DNA from: Pararhizobium sp. IMCC21322
Lineage (GTDB): Bacteria; Pseudomonadota; Alphaproteobacteria; Rhizobiales; GCA-2746425
Assembly (NCBI RefSeq): GCF_030758295.1
Contig: NZ_CP132335.1
Span: 2,208,412 to 2,272,411 of the forward strand
Reading direction: 5' to 3'
Length of the DNA: 64,000 nt
Positions 54,188-63,367 of this stretch are shown here, piece by piece. The position numbers and the translations under genes are program-made. The notes under the pieces were generated by a model, which ran no database searches, was not told the origin of the DNA, and worked only from the letters and a program-made list of their open reading frames with translations. Every line of letters begins with the position of its first letter. Position 1 is the stretch's first letter.

Positions 54188-54580
54188 TCAGATGAGTTGG
54201 CTCAGCCCGGGGACTGACTTGATGATTTCGTCAACTGTTTCTTCGCCGGCCTGTTCTTTGGAATAGTCCAGAGTTTCCTTGGCCACGGTCTGGACTTCGC
54301 CCATTTCAAGGCCCAGCCCTTTCAGTTCACCAAAAGCGCCCATCATGCCGCCAGCGCCGCCGAGCAGTCCGCCCAGCAATCCACCTCCACTATCACCACT
54401 GTCGCCATCATTTCTGGCTTCGACCATTGCTCTGGCACCAGGAATGGAGTCCAGCAATTTGCCGACCTGAGAATCGGGTCCTTCTTTTGCAAGGAAACTG
54501 AGGATAATCGCAACGGCCTGTTGCGCTATACTTTCGCTGATGCCCGCCTTGGCGGCAATTCTGGCAATGAGATCGTGCAT
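54188..54580 (-). CDS. small glycine-rich helical protein (DUF2780/DUF2267-like)
   Basis: A 130-aa protein. An N-terminal helical bundle (ISESIAQQAVAIILSFLAKE) is followed by a glycine-rich linker (GGGLLGGLLGGAGGMMG) and a C-terminal helical segment. The layout is like DUF2780/DUF2267 small proteins, but the match is loose. AAAGG precedes the ATG. It is 62 bp upstream of the DUF4332 gene in the same orientation and divergent from the DUF853 ATPase. No signal peptide is seen; function unknown. Confidence 0.62.
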   Translation of the reverse strand: MHDLIARIAAKAGISESIAQQAVAIILSFLAKEGPDSQVGKLLDSIPGARAMVEARNDGDSGDSGGGLLGGLLGGAGGMMGAFGELKGLGLEMGEVQTVAKETLDYSKEQAGEETVDEIIKSVPGLSQLI

Positions 54581-54811
54581 ATCAACCTTTGGTCAAAACT
54601 CTGATTTTCTCTGTTCGGGAGTGAACCTGAAAAATGTGGCACTATTTGGCAACAGAATCAGCGCGATGACAAGGGCTTTCGCTGAGTAGTTCAGGTGAAA
54701 ACAGCTTTTGTTCATAGGGCGACAAGATTGGACATTGAGGCGCTTGGGTGTCTATGTCAGAAACAACATCTTTGGGCGTAGCCCATGCTAGGACAATTCG
54801 GAGAGCCGCAT

Positions 54812-56461
54812 ATGTATCAAGAGGGCCAAGTCTATCTCGGGACAAGTCGTCACCCGGATGACAGCATCAACAAGCCGGAATATCTGCAGTTAAAGCTGGC
54901 CAATCGGCATGGATTGATCACGGGTGCGACCGGTACAGGTAAAACTGTCAGTCTGCAAATTCTGACAGAAGGCTTCTCACGGGCGGGTGTTCCGGTGTTT
55001 TGCGCCGATGTAAAGGGAGACCTTTCCGGCCTGGCCATGGCGGGCGAAAGCAAGGACTTTCTGGAAGCCCGTGCAGACACAATCGGATTTGCAGATGATT
55101 ACAATTATGAGGCTTTCCCCACCATATTCTGGGATCTGTTCGGTGAGCAGGGACATCCGATTCGCACTACCATTTCAGACATGGGCCCGCTGCTGCTGTC
55201 ACGGTTGATGGAATTGAACGCAACACAGGAAGGCGTCCTTAACATCGCTTTCAAGATTGCCGATGAAGAAGGCCTGCTGTTGCTGGACATGAAAGACCTG
55301 CGCTCGCTGCTGTCCAATCTGGCAGAACGGGCACAGGAAATCTCCGGCTCATATGGCAATGTCAGCAGAGCATCGGTTGGTGCCATTCAACGCCAGTTGC
55401 TGGTGCTGGAGCAGCAGGGGGCGGAAAACTTCTTCGGCGAGCCAGCCCTCGCGATCACCGACATTATGCGCACCGCTCCTGATGGGCGCGGCATGGTCAA
55501 CATTCTGGCTGCTGACAAATTGATGATGTCACCGCGCCTCTACGCCACTTTCCTTTTATGGCTCTTGTCCGAATTGTTCGAGCAATTGCCGGAGGTCGGC
55601 AATCCTGACAAACCACGCTTGGTATTTTTCTTCGACGAAGCACATCTGTTGTTCGACGAAGCGCCAAAAATCCTGTTGGAAAAAGTGGAGCAGGTGGTCA
55701 AGCTCATTCGCTCCAAAGGCGTCGGCGTGTTCTTTGTTACGCAAAACCCGCTCGATGTTCCTGACAGTGTGCTGGCTCAATTGGGCAATCGGGTGCAGCA
55801 CGCCTTGCGCGCTTACACGCCACGTGAGCGCAAGGCGGTGAAAACAGCGGCTGATACATTCCGTCCTAATCCTGAGTTTGATGCCTTTGAGGTCATCACC
55901 AATCTGGGAGTGGGTGAAGCACTGGTCTCGACGCTCATGAAAAAGGGTGTTCCCTCCATTGTGGAACGTACTTTGGTCCGTCCTCCGTCTTCCCGCATGG
56001 CACCTATTTCGCCGCAGGAGCGCAAGAAGATCATGCAAGGAAGCCCCGTCCTTGGTCAGTACGATGAAAGGGTGGACCGGGAATCCGCTTATGAAGTGCT
56101 GAAAAAACGCGCAGCTGATCTTTTGAAAAAGGAAGAGAAGCAGCGCGAACACGAAGATGAAGAACGTGAGGAAACCGGCAGAATGCGCCGCTCGCGTACT
56201 GGCTTTACCTTGCCGGACTTTGATGATGATGACGATGACGATGATGATGGTCGTCGCAAAACGTCAAGTCGCCGCCGCCGCACCTCACGCGATGATCGAC
56301 CGACCAAGCGCTCACGCAGCAAAAGCACCACGCGCCGCCGCTCAAGCAACCGCCAGACGGTCACAGAGGCTGCCATGAAGTCAGTGGTGCGCTCGGTCAG
56401 TACCCAGCTTGGCCGCGCGCTCGTGCGCGGCATTCTGGGTTCCATCAAACGCGGTTTCTAG
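54812..56461 (+). CDS. HerA-like ATPase, DUF853 family
   Basis: A 549-aa P-loop ATPase of the DUF853/HerA-FtsK group. Walker [10 protein letters not shown] is at about 37-45, and Walker [15 protein letters not shown] at about 270. The sensor-like [13 protein letters not shown] and arginine-containing [13 protein letters not shown] follow. The C-terminus is unusual: a charged coiled region, then [12 protein letters not shown] at about 468-480, then an Arg/Lys/Ser-rich tail. The ATG at 54812 has GGAGAG six bases upstream; an ATG at 54785 is less well placed. No nurA-like nuclease is adjacent. The role is unknown beyond ATP-driven translocation. Confidence 0.85.
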   Translation: MYQEGQVYLGTSRHPDDSINKPEYLQLKLANRHGLITGATGTGKTVSLQILTEGFSRAGVPVFCADVKGDLSGLAMAGESKDFLEARADTIGFADDYNYEAFPTIFWDLFGEQGHPIRTTISDMGPLLLSRLMELNATQEGVLNIAFKIADEEGLLLLDMKDLRSLLSNLAERAQEISGSYGNVSRASVGAIQRQLLVLEQQGAENFFGEPALAITDIMRTAPDGRGMVNILAADKLMMSPRLYATFLLWLLSELFEQLPEVGNPDKPRLVFFFDEAHLLFDEAPKILLEKVEQVVKLIRSKGVGVFFVTQNPLDVPDSVLAQLGNRVQHALRAYTPRERKAVKTAADTFRPNPEFDAFEVITNLGVGEALVSTLMKKGVPSIVERTLVRPPSSRMAPISPQERKKIMQGSPVLGQYDERVDRESAYEVLKKRAADLLKKEEKQREHEDEEREETGRMRRSRTGFTLPDFDDDDDDDDDGRRKTSSRRRRTSRDDRPTKRSRSKSTTRRRSSNRQTVTEAAMKSVVRSVSTQLGRALVRGILGSIKRGF

Positions 56462-56480
56462 AGTTCAGGAAATTAATAAC

Positions 56481-57866
56481 ATGGCCAAAATTAACGCGGT
56501 TCTGGACCGCATTGATGCTGATTTGGACAAAAGCATAGAACGTTGGTTCGATCTGTTGCGCGTCCCTTCCATTTCAACCGACCCGGCTTATGCGCAGGAC
56601 TGCATTAAGGCCGCTGACTGGCTGGTGACACAATTGACGGAGATCGGGTTTGACGCATCGCGCCGCGATACGCCGGGTCATCCCATGGTCATCGCGCACA
56701 ATCATGAGGCCGGTGATCAGACACCGCATGTGCTGTTTTACGGTCATTACGATGTGCAGCCGGTCGATCCGGTTGATCTGTGGGACACGCCCCCATTTGA
56801 GCCGGAGTTTCGCGAGGTCAATGGCACAAAGCAGGTCTTTGCCCGTGGCGCTGCTGACGATAAGGGGCAATTGCTGACCTTCTTGGAAGCCTGCCGCGCC
56901 TATCTGGCCGAACACGGTACATTGCCGCTGCGCGTCACCATGTTGTTTGAAGGGGAAGAGGAATCCGGCAGTCCGAGCCTTGATGCTTTTTTGAAGGCAA
57001 ATGCTGATGAACTAAGAGCAGATATGGCGTTGGTTTGCGACACCAATATGTATGATGCGGAAACCCCGGCTATCGACACGATGCTGCGCGGCATGGTTTA
57101 TGAAGAGGTGATAGTCACCGCTGCCAGCCGTGATTTGCATTCCGGCCTTTATGGCGGTGCTGCTCAAAATCCAATTCGGGTTCTGTCAAAAATCCTGGCC
57201 GACCTTCATGACGATGATGGCCGCATCACATTGCCGGGCTTTTATGACGGGGTTTCGGAACTGGCACCTGACATTGCAGAGAGTTGGGATGCGCTCAATT
57301 TTGATGCTGATGCCTTTCTGGGCGCGGTTGGTCTTTCAAAACCAGCGGGCGAGACCGCATATTCGGCACTGCAGCAGCTCTGGTCGCGGCCCACATGCGA
57401 TGTCAACGGCATCATCGGCGGCTACACCGGTGCCGGTGCCAAAACCGTAATTGCTTCAAAGGCATCAGCCAAAGTTTCCTTCCGTCTTGTCGGTGATCAG
57501 GACCCAAAGACCATCCAGGCAGCTTTCCGCACCTATGTGCAGGAGAAACTGCCGGAGGATTGCACGGTCGAGTTTATCGGCTACGGCAATGATCGCGCAT
57601 TCAGTCTGCCACTTGATATGCCTGAAATCGTAAAGGCCCAGCAGGCCCTGACGGATGAGTGGCAGAAACAGGCTGTCCTGATGGGCATGGGTGGTTCAAT
57701 ACCCATTGTTGGCGAGTTTCAACGCGTTTTGGGCATGGATACTCTGCTGATCGGGTTTGGTCTGGACAATGACAGCATTCACAGTCCGAATGAAAAATAC
57801 AATTTGACCAGTTTCCACAAGGGCATTCGCTCATGGGCGAGAGTCATGGAGGCATTGGCTAAATGA
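56481..57866 (+). CDS. M20-family metallopeptidase (dipeptidase)
   Basis: A 461-aa zinc peptidase. Metal and catalytic residues are readable: His89 and Asp91 (GHYDVQP), bridging Asp126 (GAADDKGQ), catalytic Glu159 and Glu160 (FEGEEESGSP), CDTNMY with its Asp, and the C-terminal His in IHSPNEKY. The RDLHSGLYGG dimerisation domain segment is also present. The ATG at 56481 has AGGA upstream. It probably cleaves dipeptides or acylated amino acids in the cytoplasm, and it overlaps the next gene by 4 bp. Confidence 0.9.
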   Translation: MAKINAVLDRIDADLDKSIERWFDLLRVPSISTDPAYAQDCIKAADWLVTQLTEIGFDASRRDTPGHPMVIAHNHEAGDQTPHVLFYGHYDVQPVDPVDLWDTPPFEPEFREVNGTKQVFARGAADDKGQLLTFLEACRAYLAEHGTLPLRVTMLFEGEEESGSPSLDAFLKANADELRADMALVCDTNMYDAETPAIDTMLRGMVYEEVIVTAASRDLHSGLYGGAAQNPIRVLSKILADLHDDDGRITLPGFYDGVSELAPDIAESWDALNFDADAFLGAVGLSKPAGETAYSALQQLWSRPTCDVNGIIGGYTGAGAKTVIASKASAKVSFRLVGDQDPKTIQAAFRTYVQEKLPEDCTVEFIGYGNDRAFSLPLDMPEIVKAQQALTDEWQKQAVLMGMGGSIPIVGEFQRVLGMDTLLIGFGLDNDSIHSPNEKYNLTSFHKGIRSWARVMEALAK

Positions 57867-58459
57867 GTTCTAAAAAATTGAAAACCATTTGCGTGTTTTG
57901 CGGCTCAAACCCCGGCAATGACCCGGCCTATCTGGAAGCGGCAATTGGCCTTGGCAAGAGCATCGTGGCGCATGGGTACAAGCTGGTTTATGGCGGCGCT
58001 GAAGTTGGCCTGATGGGCGCGGTAGCAGATGCTGCGCTGAAGGCCGGCGGCCATGTCATCGGCGTCATGCCGCGTGCTTTGGTGGAGAAGGAAATCGCGC
58101 ACAAAGGTCTGACGGAACTGCTCGAAGTCTCCTCAATGCATGAGCGCAAGGCTCTGATGGCGGATTTGTCAGATGGGTTCATCGCCTTGCCCGGTGGCGT
58201 CGGCACGCTGGAAGAAATTTTTGAAATCTGGACATGGGCGCAATTGGGCCATCATGATAAACCTTTGGCATTCATGAATGTTTCTAGCTTTTACGATCCG
58301 CTCGGTGCGTTTCTGGATCATCAATCGGAACAAGGTTTTGTCCGCAAGGGACACCGAGATATGGCAATTTTCAGTGATAATGCCGATGAAATCCTGACGG
58401 CTTTTGTGAACTACGATGCGCCAGAACTACAGAAATGGGTCGAGCGCGCTGAAATTTAA
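57863..58459 (+). CDS. LOG-family protein (TIGR00730, cytokinin riboside 5'-monophosphate phosphoribohydrolase-like)
   Basis: A 198-aa Rossmann-like protein. The N-terminal CVFCGSNPGNDPAY and the nucleotide-binding motif PGGVGTLEEIFEIWTW define the LOG family, which removes ribose-5-phosphate from nucleoside monophosphates. GGAEVGLMGAVAD is also conserved. It is 4-bp coupled to the M20 peptidase gene. In bacteria most members act in purine salvage or stress and are not hormone producers. Confidence 0.9.
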   Translation: MSSKKLKTICVFCGSNPGNDPAYLEAAIGLGKSIVAHGYKLVYGGAEVGLMGAVADAALKAGGHVIGVMPRALVEKEIAHKGLTELLEVSSMHERKALMADLSDGFIALPGGVGTLEEIFEIWTWAQLGHHDKPLAFMNVSSFYDPLGAFLDHQSEQGFVRKGHRDMAIFSDNADEILTAFVNYDAPELQKWVERAEI

Positions 58460-58467
58460 GAGATGAA

Positions 58468-58995
58468 TTAGAAGTCTCTAAATCTGTCCGGGAGCAAAGA
58501 GCGGTTGAGGGCTTCGCGCTGTTTATCCGGATCTTGCGCAGATGGCGTTGCCAGCAATTGTTCAATATGATCCTGGGGAAGATCGCAGTCATGCGCGCCC
58601 GCAACGACAAACGCCTTGTACCAGCTATAGGGAATGGCAGAAGGATCAGTTATCAGTGCGGTATATAGACTAGCCCGCACAATATCTGCCTGACCGTTTG
58701 AGGCCACGCATTGGATATCCATGTGCTTTTCATCATAGCCGGTGCCCAGACCTTCTGCTTTATCCAGTAGATGCTTGTCCCGTGCAGCGATTTCGAAAAT
58801 GCCACCCCACAAATAATCCGCAGGATTACCTGTGTGGAATGCGTCGCATTTACCTGATTTGTCTTCGCTCAGTTTGTGCCAACGCAGTTCATGGCAGGGC
58901 AGAGCCCCTTTGGTCACAAATCTGGCAGAAGGCACCCGCGCTTTCAATCGCGCAAGCAACAGGTTTGAGCCATAGGAAAAGATATAATGCGTCAT
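58468..58995 (-). CDS. gamma-glutamylcyclotransferase family protein
   Basis: A 175-aa AIG2/GGCT-like protein. The substrate loop YGSN is at residues 8-11 (FSYGSNLLLARL), and the catalytic acid is Glu81 in LDKAEGLGTGYDE. Family members turn gamma-glutamyl-amines or -amino acids into 5-oxoproline plus the free amine. The start overlaps the aminotransferase stop by 4 bp. Its exact substrate is unknown. Confidence 0.83.
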   Translation of the reverse strand: MTHYIFSYGSNLLLARLKARVPSARFVTKGALPCHELRWHKLSEDKSGKCDAFHTGNPADYLWGGIFEIAARDKHLLDKAEGLGTGYDEKHMDIQCVASNGQADIVRASLYTALITDPSAIPYSWYKAFVVAGAHDCDLPQDHIEQLLATPSAQDPDKQREALNRSLLPDRFRDF

Positions 58996-60209
58996 ACAGT
59001 TGCTTCTAGCACAAGGCCAAGTCGCTTGATTCCCTCATTGATAATCGTCTCATCGGTCCGGGTGAAATTCAGGCGCAGCGTGTTCGTGCCGGACCCATCT
59101 GCAAAGAACGCCTTTCCAGGTACGAAGGCCAGCTTCTGTGTTTCTATGGCTTTTGCAAGCAATTGAGTGCTGTCCAGATGTCGGGGAAGGGTTAGCCAGA
59201 TAAACATGCCGCCTTCCGGCCGTGTCCACGTCACCCCCTCTGGCATAAGCCTCTCCAATGCCTGCAGCATACAGTCTCGCCGTGCAACATATACAGCTTT
59301 TACCTTGTCCACCTGCGCGTCAAAGCAGGCGGTGGCCACATCTGCAATGGCCATTTGATTTAGGGTCGGCGTATGCAGATCAGAAGATTGTTTGATGAGC
59401 ACCAGCTTGGAAATAATGGGTTTTGCGGCACAGACCCAGCCAACCCGCAGTCCGGGCGCAAGTGTTTTGGAAAAACTTCCGCAATAGACCGTGCGGCAGT
59501 CTTCAATGGTGCCGCGCTGTTCGATTTCCAGCGCGAGGATGGGCGCCAGTGCTTCCCCGTCATAACGCAGTGATTGATAAGCTGCATCTTCGATGACAGC
59601 GATGTCCAGATCCTCTGCCAGCCGCAAGATATCCTGCCGCGCAGATTGATCCAGTGTTTCCCCGGTGGGGTTGGCAAAATCAACCGAGCAATACGCAAAT
59701 TTGACGGCACCGCCCTTGGCGTACGCAGTATCCCGATAGTCCGCTGGCAGACGATTACTCGCAGACAAGAGGCGGTCATAGGCTGGCTCATAGGCATTGA
59801 AAGCGCCCAGCGCACCAAGATAGGTCGGCCATGTCACCAGTGCCGTATCATTCGGCGACAGAAACAGTTTCCCCAGATAATCCAGTGCCTGCTGGGAGCC
59901 GGATGTGATCAGAATATTATCAATGGAACACGGAATGCCAAACCCAGCCATATGCTCCACAATCCATTGCCGCAAAGGCACATGACCCTCGGAGATGGAA
60001 TATTGCAGAGCCTGTTCCTGGCGTTTTCCAGACAGAATATTGGTAAATGCGGTTTGGAAAGCCTCCGCCGGAAACAGCGCCGGATCAGGGATGCCACCTG
60101 CAAAAGAAATGATATCTGGCTGGTCCAGCAATTTCAGCAATTCGCGGATTTCCGAGGCATTCATCCGCTTCGATCTTGCCGCCAGTAGGTTCTCCCAGTC
60201 CATTTCCAC
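58992..60209 (-). CDS. PLP-dependent aminotransferase (LysN/MocR-aminotransferase-like)
   Basis: A 405-aa fold-type I aminotransferase without a fused HTH. ISFAGGIPDPALFP is typical of the 2-aminoadipate aminotransferase (LysN) group. ITSGSQQALDYLGKLF, the cofactor Asp in DLDIAVIEDAAYQSLRYDG, PLP Lys in YCGSFSKTLAPGLRVGWV and LRLNFTR also fit. It is coupled to the gamma-glutamylcyclotransferase gene, which suggests action on amino acids released from gamma-glutamyl compounds. A perfect 11-bp inverted repeat lies 45 bp upstream of the start. Confidence 0.87.
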   Translation of the reverse strand: MEMDWENLLAARSKRMNASEIRELLKLLDQPDIISFAGGIPDPALFPAEAFQTAFTNILSGKRQEQALQYSISEGHVPLRQWIVEHMAGFGIPCSIDNILITSGSQQALDYLGKLFLSPNDTALVTWPTYLGALGAFNAYEPAYDRLLSASNRLPADYRDTAYAKGGAVKFAYCSVDFANPTGETLDQSARQDILRLAEDLDIAVIEDAAYQSLRYDGEALAPILALEIEQRGTIEDCRTVYCGSFSKTLAPGLRVGWVCAAKPIISKLVLIKQSSDLHTPTLNQMAIADVATACFDAQVDKVKAVYVARRDCMLQALERLMPEGVTWTRPEGGMFIWLTLPRHLDSTQLLAKAIETQKLAFVPGKAFFADGSGTNTLRLNFTRTDETIINEGIKRLGLVLEATV

Positions 60210-60253
60210 ATTCCCTTTGGATAATTTTGGAAAAAGAAAAGCGCATATTTGGT

Positions 60254-60282
60254 AATTTATGTCAATATTACTGACATAAATT
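60254..60282. promoter_or_regulatory. perfect 11-bp inverted repeat upstream of the aminotransferase
   Basis: AATTTATGTCA (60254-60264) and TGACATAAATT (60272-60282) are perfect complements with a 7-nt spacer, 45 bp before the aminotransferase start. It is AT-rich without a U-tract, which suits a dimer-binding operator. The regulator is not identified; the LysR gene upstream is one candidate. Confidence 0.6.
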
Positions 60283-60345
60283 TGACTCTTTATTCAAATG
60301 CGCTCTTTTGGGTATTGTGGGTCTGAAGTTTGCGCGTGCCAGCAA

Positions 60346-61272
60346 CTATTGCGGAAAGGCGGCGCTTTCCGTCCGCAATTCTTCAACCAAATCCTCCAGC
60401 AATTGATATCCAAGGCCGGCTTTGCGATGCATGATTCCGGTTTTGATGATCCAGGGGCTGTCTTGCATGCAGATCGCCTTAACATCAAAGGCATTTGCGA
60501 TGTCACCCAGCGGGGTGGGCAGGCATGTGATCATGGGCGAGACTTTCAGGATTTCCATCACGCCCGAAATGGAGTCGGACACCAATGCAGTGTGTGGCTG
60601 CGTTAACCCCCGGCTTGCAAAGTAGCGCCCAACCCGGTTTCGCAATTCTCGGTCAAGCCGGAAGGCGGCATAGGGATAGGTGCTGGCTTCTTCTGGCAAG
60701 GCCTCTGCCTTTTGGTGCAGGGGGTGGTCTTTGTGGGCAAAGAACGAAGTGCTGATTTCGCAAAGCGGTTCGCACACAAAATCGGCTGAGTTGGGTTCAG
60801 CGTAGTCGATAAAGGCATCAAAGGCACCGACCCCGATGTCGATCTCGTCATTCTCAAATTGCTCAGCAAACCGCCCCCCGGAGCTCCTCAATACCGTAAA
60901 CTCTGCGCCAGGGCGTTCTGTATAAAGGCGCGCAAGCACGCGCGGGAGCATCATGGAAGACCAGACAGAACCTGCACCAATTCTCAATTGACCACCATGG
61001 CCGCTAGCCATTTCGGCGAGCTCTTTTTCAATCAGATCGCATTCCACCTCCACACGTCTGGCGCGATCGTAAAGTGCTTTGCCAAAAATTGTTGGCGTCA
61101 CGCCCTTTGATGTGCGCAGCAGAAGCTGCACCCCCAGATTGCTCTCCAACTGCCGAATGCTTTTGGTCAATGCTGATTGTGACAGGAATTGTGTTTTGGC
61201 GGCCTTGTGAATGGTTTCGTTCTGGCACGCTGCCACGAAGTGCCGAAGCATTCGGATTGAGCCGATTTTCAT
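60346..61272 (-). CDS. LysR-family transcriptional regulator
   Basis: A 308-aa LysR regulator. The HTH reads IRMLRHFVAACQNETIHKA then KTQFLSQSALTKSIRQLE. The C-terminal co-inducer domain follows (LRIGAGSVWSSMMLPRVL, IGVGAFDAFI). It is divergent from the TctB-TctA-sulfatase genes, so it is the probable activator of that uptake system, with the imported acid as co-inducer. A 113-bp divergent region lies between them. It could also act on the downstream aminotransferase operon. Confidence 0.88.
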   Translation of the reverse strand: MKIGSIRMLRHFVAACQNETIHKAAKTQFLSQSALTKSIRQLESNLGVQLLLRTSKGVTPTIFGKALYDRARRVEVECDLIEKELAEMASGHGGQLRIGAGSVWSSMMLPRVLARLYTERPGAEFTVLRSSGGRFAEQFENDEIDIGVGAFDAFIDYAEPNSADFVCEPLCEISTSFFAHKDHPLHQKAEALPEEASTYPYAAFRLDRELRNRVGRYFASRGLTQPHTALVSDSISGVMEILKVSPMITCLPTPLGDIANAFDVKAICMQDSPWIIKTGIMHRKAGLGYQLLEDLVEELRTESAAFPQ

Positions 61273-61385
61273 TATTACTTTTCCTCATCGCTTTTGTCCA
61301 TTTATTCATTTTTCTTTCATCAGGGGAAGTCCTATCCTTTTCAGGCTGTGACAAAGCGGCGCTGCGATAAAGGGGAGGATAATCG

Positions 61386-61862
61386 TTGCAACGAACTTAT
61401 TTGCCTGACTGGTTGAGCATTGGCCGTCTGACGGCGATCTGTCTGTTCGTCCTTGGCTGCGTTATCGCGGTCAGCGCGCTATCCTACGAAATCGGAACTT
61501 TGCGCCGTATGGGATCTGGCTATTTTCCAATGCTTCTGGGCCTTGCGCTTTGCGTGATTGCCGCTGCGATGTTTTTCGAAAAAGCTCAACCGGATGTGGA
61601 CAAAAAAGAAGCCCGGCAGCCAGGCCTAGCATCACATGGCCGGGCTTTGCTGTTTCCTCTTGGCGGCATTCTGGCATTTGCGTTCCTGATTAAAGTGGCC
61701 GGATTTGCGCCAGCTCTGTTTGCCGGAGCTGTGCTGGCCGGGTTGGCAGATCCCAAAAACAGCCTGATTGAATTGTGCATTATTGCCGCGCTCGTCACCG
61801 GCTTTGCGGCACTTGTGTTTGTGTATGGACTGGGCATTCCAGTGCAATTGGTGGCATTCTGA
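61386..61862 (+). CDS. tctB: tripartite tricarboxylate transporter small membrane subunit TctB
   Basis: A 158-aa membrane protein with four hydrophobic segments and the TctB-typical motif MGSGYFPMLLGLALCVIAA. The start is TTG at 61386, forced by a strong GGGGAGG seven bases upstream; no ATG occurs before the conserved core. It overlaps tctA by one base (TGATG). TctB and TctA form the membrane part of a Na-coupled secondary transporter that normally needs a periplasmic TctC. Confidence 0.82.
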   Translation: MQRTYLPDWLSIGRLTAICLFVLGCVIAVSALSYEIGTLRRMGSGYFPMLLGLALCVIAAAMFFEKAQPDVDKKEARQPGLASHGRALLFPLGGILAFAFLIKVAGFAPALFAGAVLAGLADPKNSLIELCIIAALVTGFAALVFVYGLGIPVQLVAF

Positions 61863-63367
61863 TGGACGTTTTCGACAATGTCATTTCCGGGTTTTCATCT
61901 GCCCTGACGCTTACAAAGCTGATGTATTGTTTCTTCGGCGTGTTTTTGGGAATGATGATGGGGGTGCTGCCCGGCATCGGCGCCATGGCCACCATTTCCA
62001 TGCTGTTGCCGGTAACATTCTACGTCACGCCGGATGTTGGATTGATCATGTTGGCGGGCATTTATTACGGCGCGCAATATGGCGGTTCAATCTCGTCCAT
62101 ATTGCTGAATTTGCCGGGAACGCCATCCTCTGCGGTCATTTGTCTGGATGGGTATCCAATGACACAGGCCAACCGGGCAGGGCCTGCAATTTTCCTCACC
62201 ACTATGGCCTCTTTCTTCGGCAGCATGTTTGCCATTCTGCTGCTGTTCACCATAGCGCCTTTGGCCGCGCGACTGGCCCTCAGTTTTGGCGCATCAGAAT
62301 ACTTTGCATTGATGATCTTGGGGTTGGTGGCTGCGGCTTCTCTGGCGCAGCACGGCATTATGCGTGGCCTTGCCATGGTCGTGGTTGGTCTCATGCTGGG
62401 GTTGGTCGGATCGGACGTCACCAGCGGCACTTTCCGCCTGACCGCAGGCATATTGGAACTGGCTGACGGGTTCAGCATCATCGCCATGGCCATGGGTCTG
62501 TTTGGTGTGGCTGAAATCATGAGCAATCTGTCAGGCGCCAGCCGCAACACGACCACGACCCGCAAAATACCGCTGCGGGATTTGATTCCGACACGCGAGG
62601 ATTTGCGTCAATCACCGGGGCCGATAGTTCGCGGCGGCGTCATCGGAGCCATCTTGGGAATCTTACCCGGTACGGGCGCGTCAATTGCCTCCTTTGTGTC
62701 TTACGGATTTGAAAAACGCATATCGCGTACACCGGAGAAGTTCGGTACCGGGCATGTGCCGGGAATCGTAGCGCCAGAAGCGGCTAATAATGCTGCTGCA
62801 CAATCGGCCTTCATTCCGACGCTGACCCTGGGTGTACCGGGCGATGCGGTGATGGCACTCATGATGAGTGCGCTGATCATTCACGGTATCCAGCCGGGAC
62901 CGACGGTCATTACCGATCATCCGGATTTGTTCTGGGGGTTGGTGGCAAGCTTCGTCATCGGCAATCTGATGCTGTTGATCCTCAATCTGCCACTGATTGG
63001 CCTGTGGGTGCGGTTGCTGATCATCCCGTATCGTTTTCTTTATCCGGTCATCATCATGTTGATCTGTGTTGGCGTTTTCACTGTGGGCAACAGCCAGTTT
63101 GACGTTCTGCAGGTGATTTTCTTCGGCTTGCTGGGCTACGGCATGAAGCTGGTTCGGCTGGAGCCGGCTCCCATGGTGCTTGGATTTGTTCTTGGTCCCT
63201 TGTTGGAGGAAAACTTCCGGCGTGCGCTTATTCTGTCTCGCGGCGATCTGGCCACCTTCATCGAGCATCCGATCAGTGCTGGTCTGTTAGTGGTCAGCAT
63301 TAGCATCATTCTGTTTTCCTTAAGAGGGGAACGCAAAAGCAATAAACTCAAAACGGGTGACGCATGA
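61862..63367 (+). CDS. tctA: tripartite tricarboxylate transporter large membrane subunit TctA
   Basis: A 501-aa polytopic membrane protein of the TctA family. Conserved segments include FFGVFLGMMMGVLPGIGAMA, YYGAQYGGSISSILLNLPGT, FGVAEIM and PGTGASIASFVSYG. The ATG at 61862 lies at the TctB stop; the frame runs 87 nt further upstream inside tctB. No TctC binding-protein gene is found in the window; the next gene is a sulfatase with a 4-bp overlap. Substrate is therefore unlikely to be read as citrate by default. Confidence 0.9.
   Translation: MDVFDNVISGFSSALTLTKLMYCFFGVFLGMMMGVLPGIGAMATISMLLPVTFYVTPDVGLIMLAGIYYGAQYGGSISSILLNLPGTPSSAVICLDGYPMTQANRAGPAIFLTTMASFFGSMFAILLLFTIAPLAARLALSFGASEYFALMILGLVAAASLAQHGIMRGLAMVVVGLMLGLVGSDVTSGTFRLTAGILELADGFSIIAMAMGLFGVAEIMSNLSGASRNTTTTRKIPLRDLIPTREDLRQSPGPIVRGGVIGAILGILPGTGASIASFVSYGFEKRISRTPEKFGTGHVPGIVAPEAANNAAAQSAFIPTLTLGVPGDAVMALMMSALIIHGIQPGPTVITDHPDLFWGLVASFVIGNLMLLILNLPLIGLWVRLLIIPYRFLYPVIIMLICVGVFTVGNSQFDVLQVIFFGLLGYGMKLVRLEPAPMVLGFVLGPLLEENFRRALILSRGDLATFIEHPISAGLLVVSISIILFSLRGERKSNKLKTGDA

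Noticed and set aside
60254-60282. GlnR/TnrA box
   Set aside because: The core fits TGTNA-N7-TNACA, but these regulators belong to Gram-positive bacteria and the gene content here is alphaproteobacterial.
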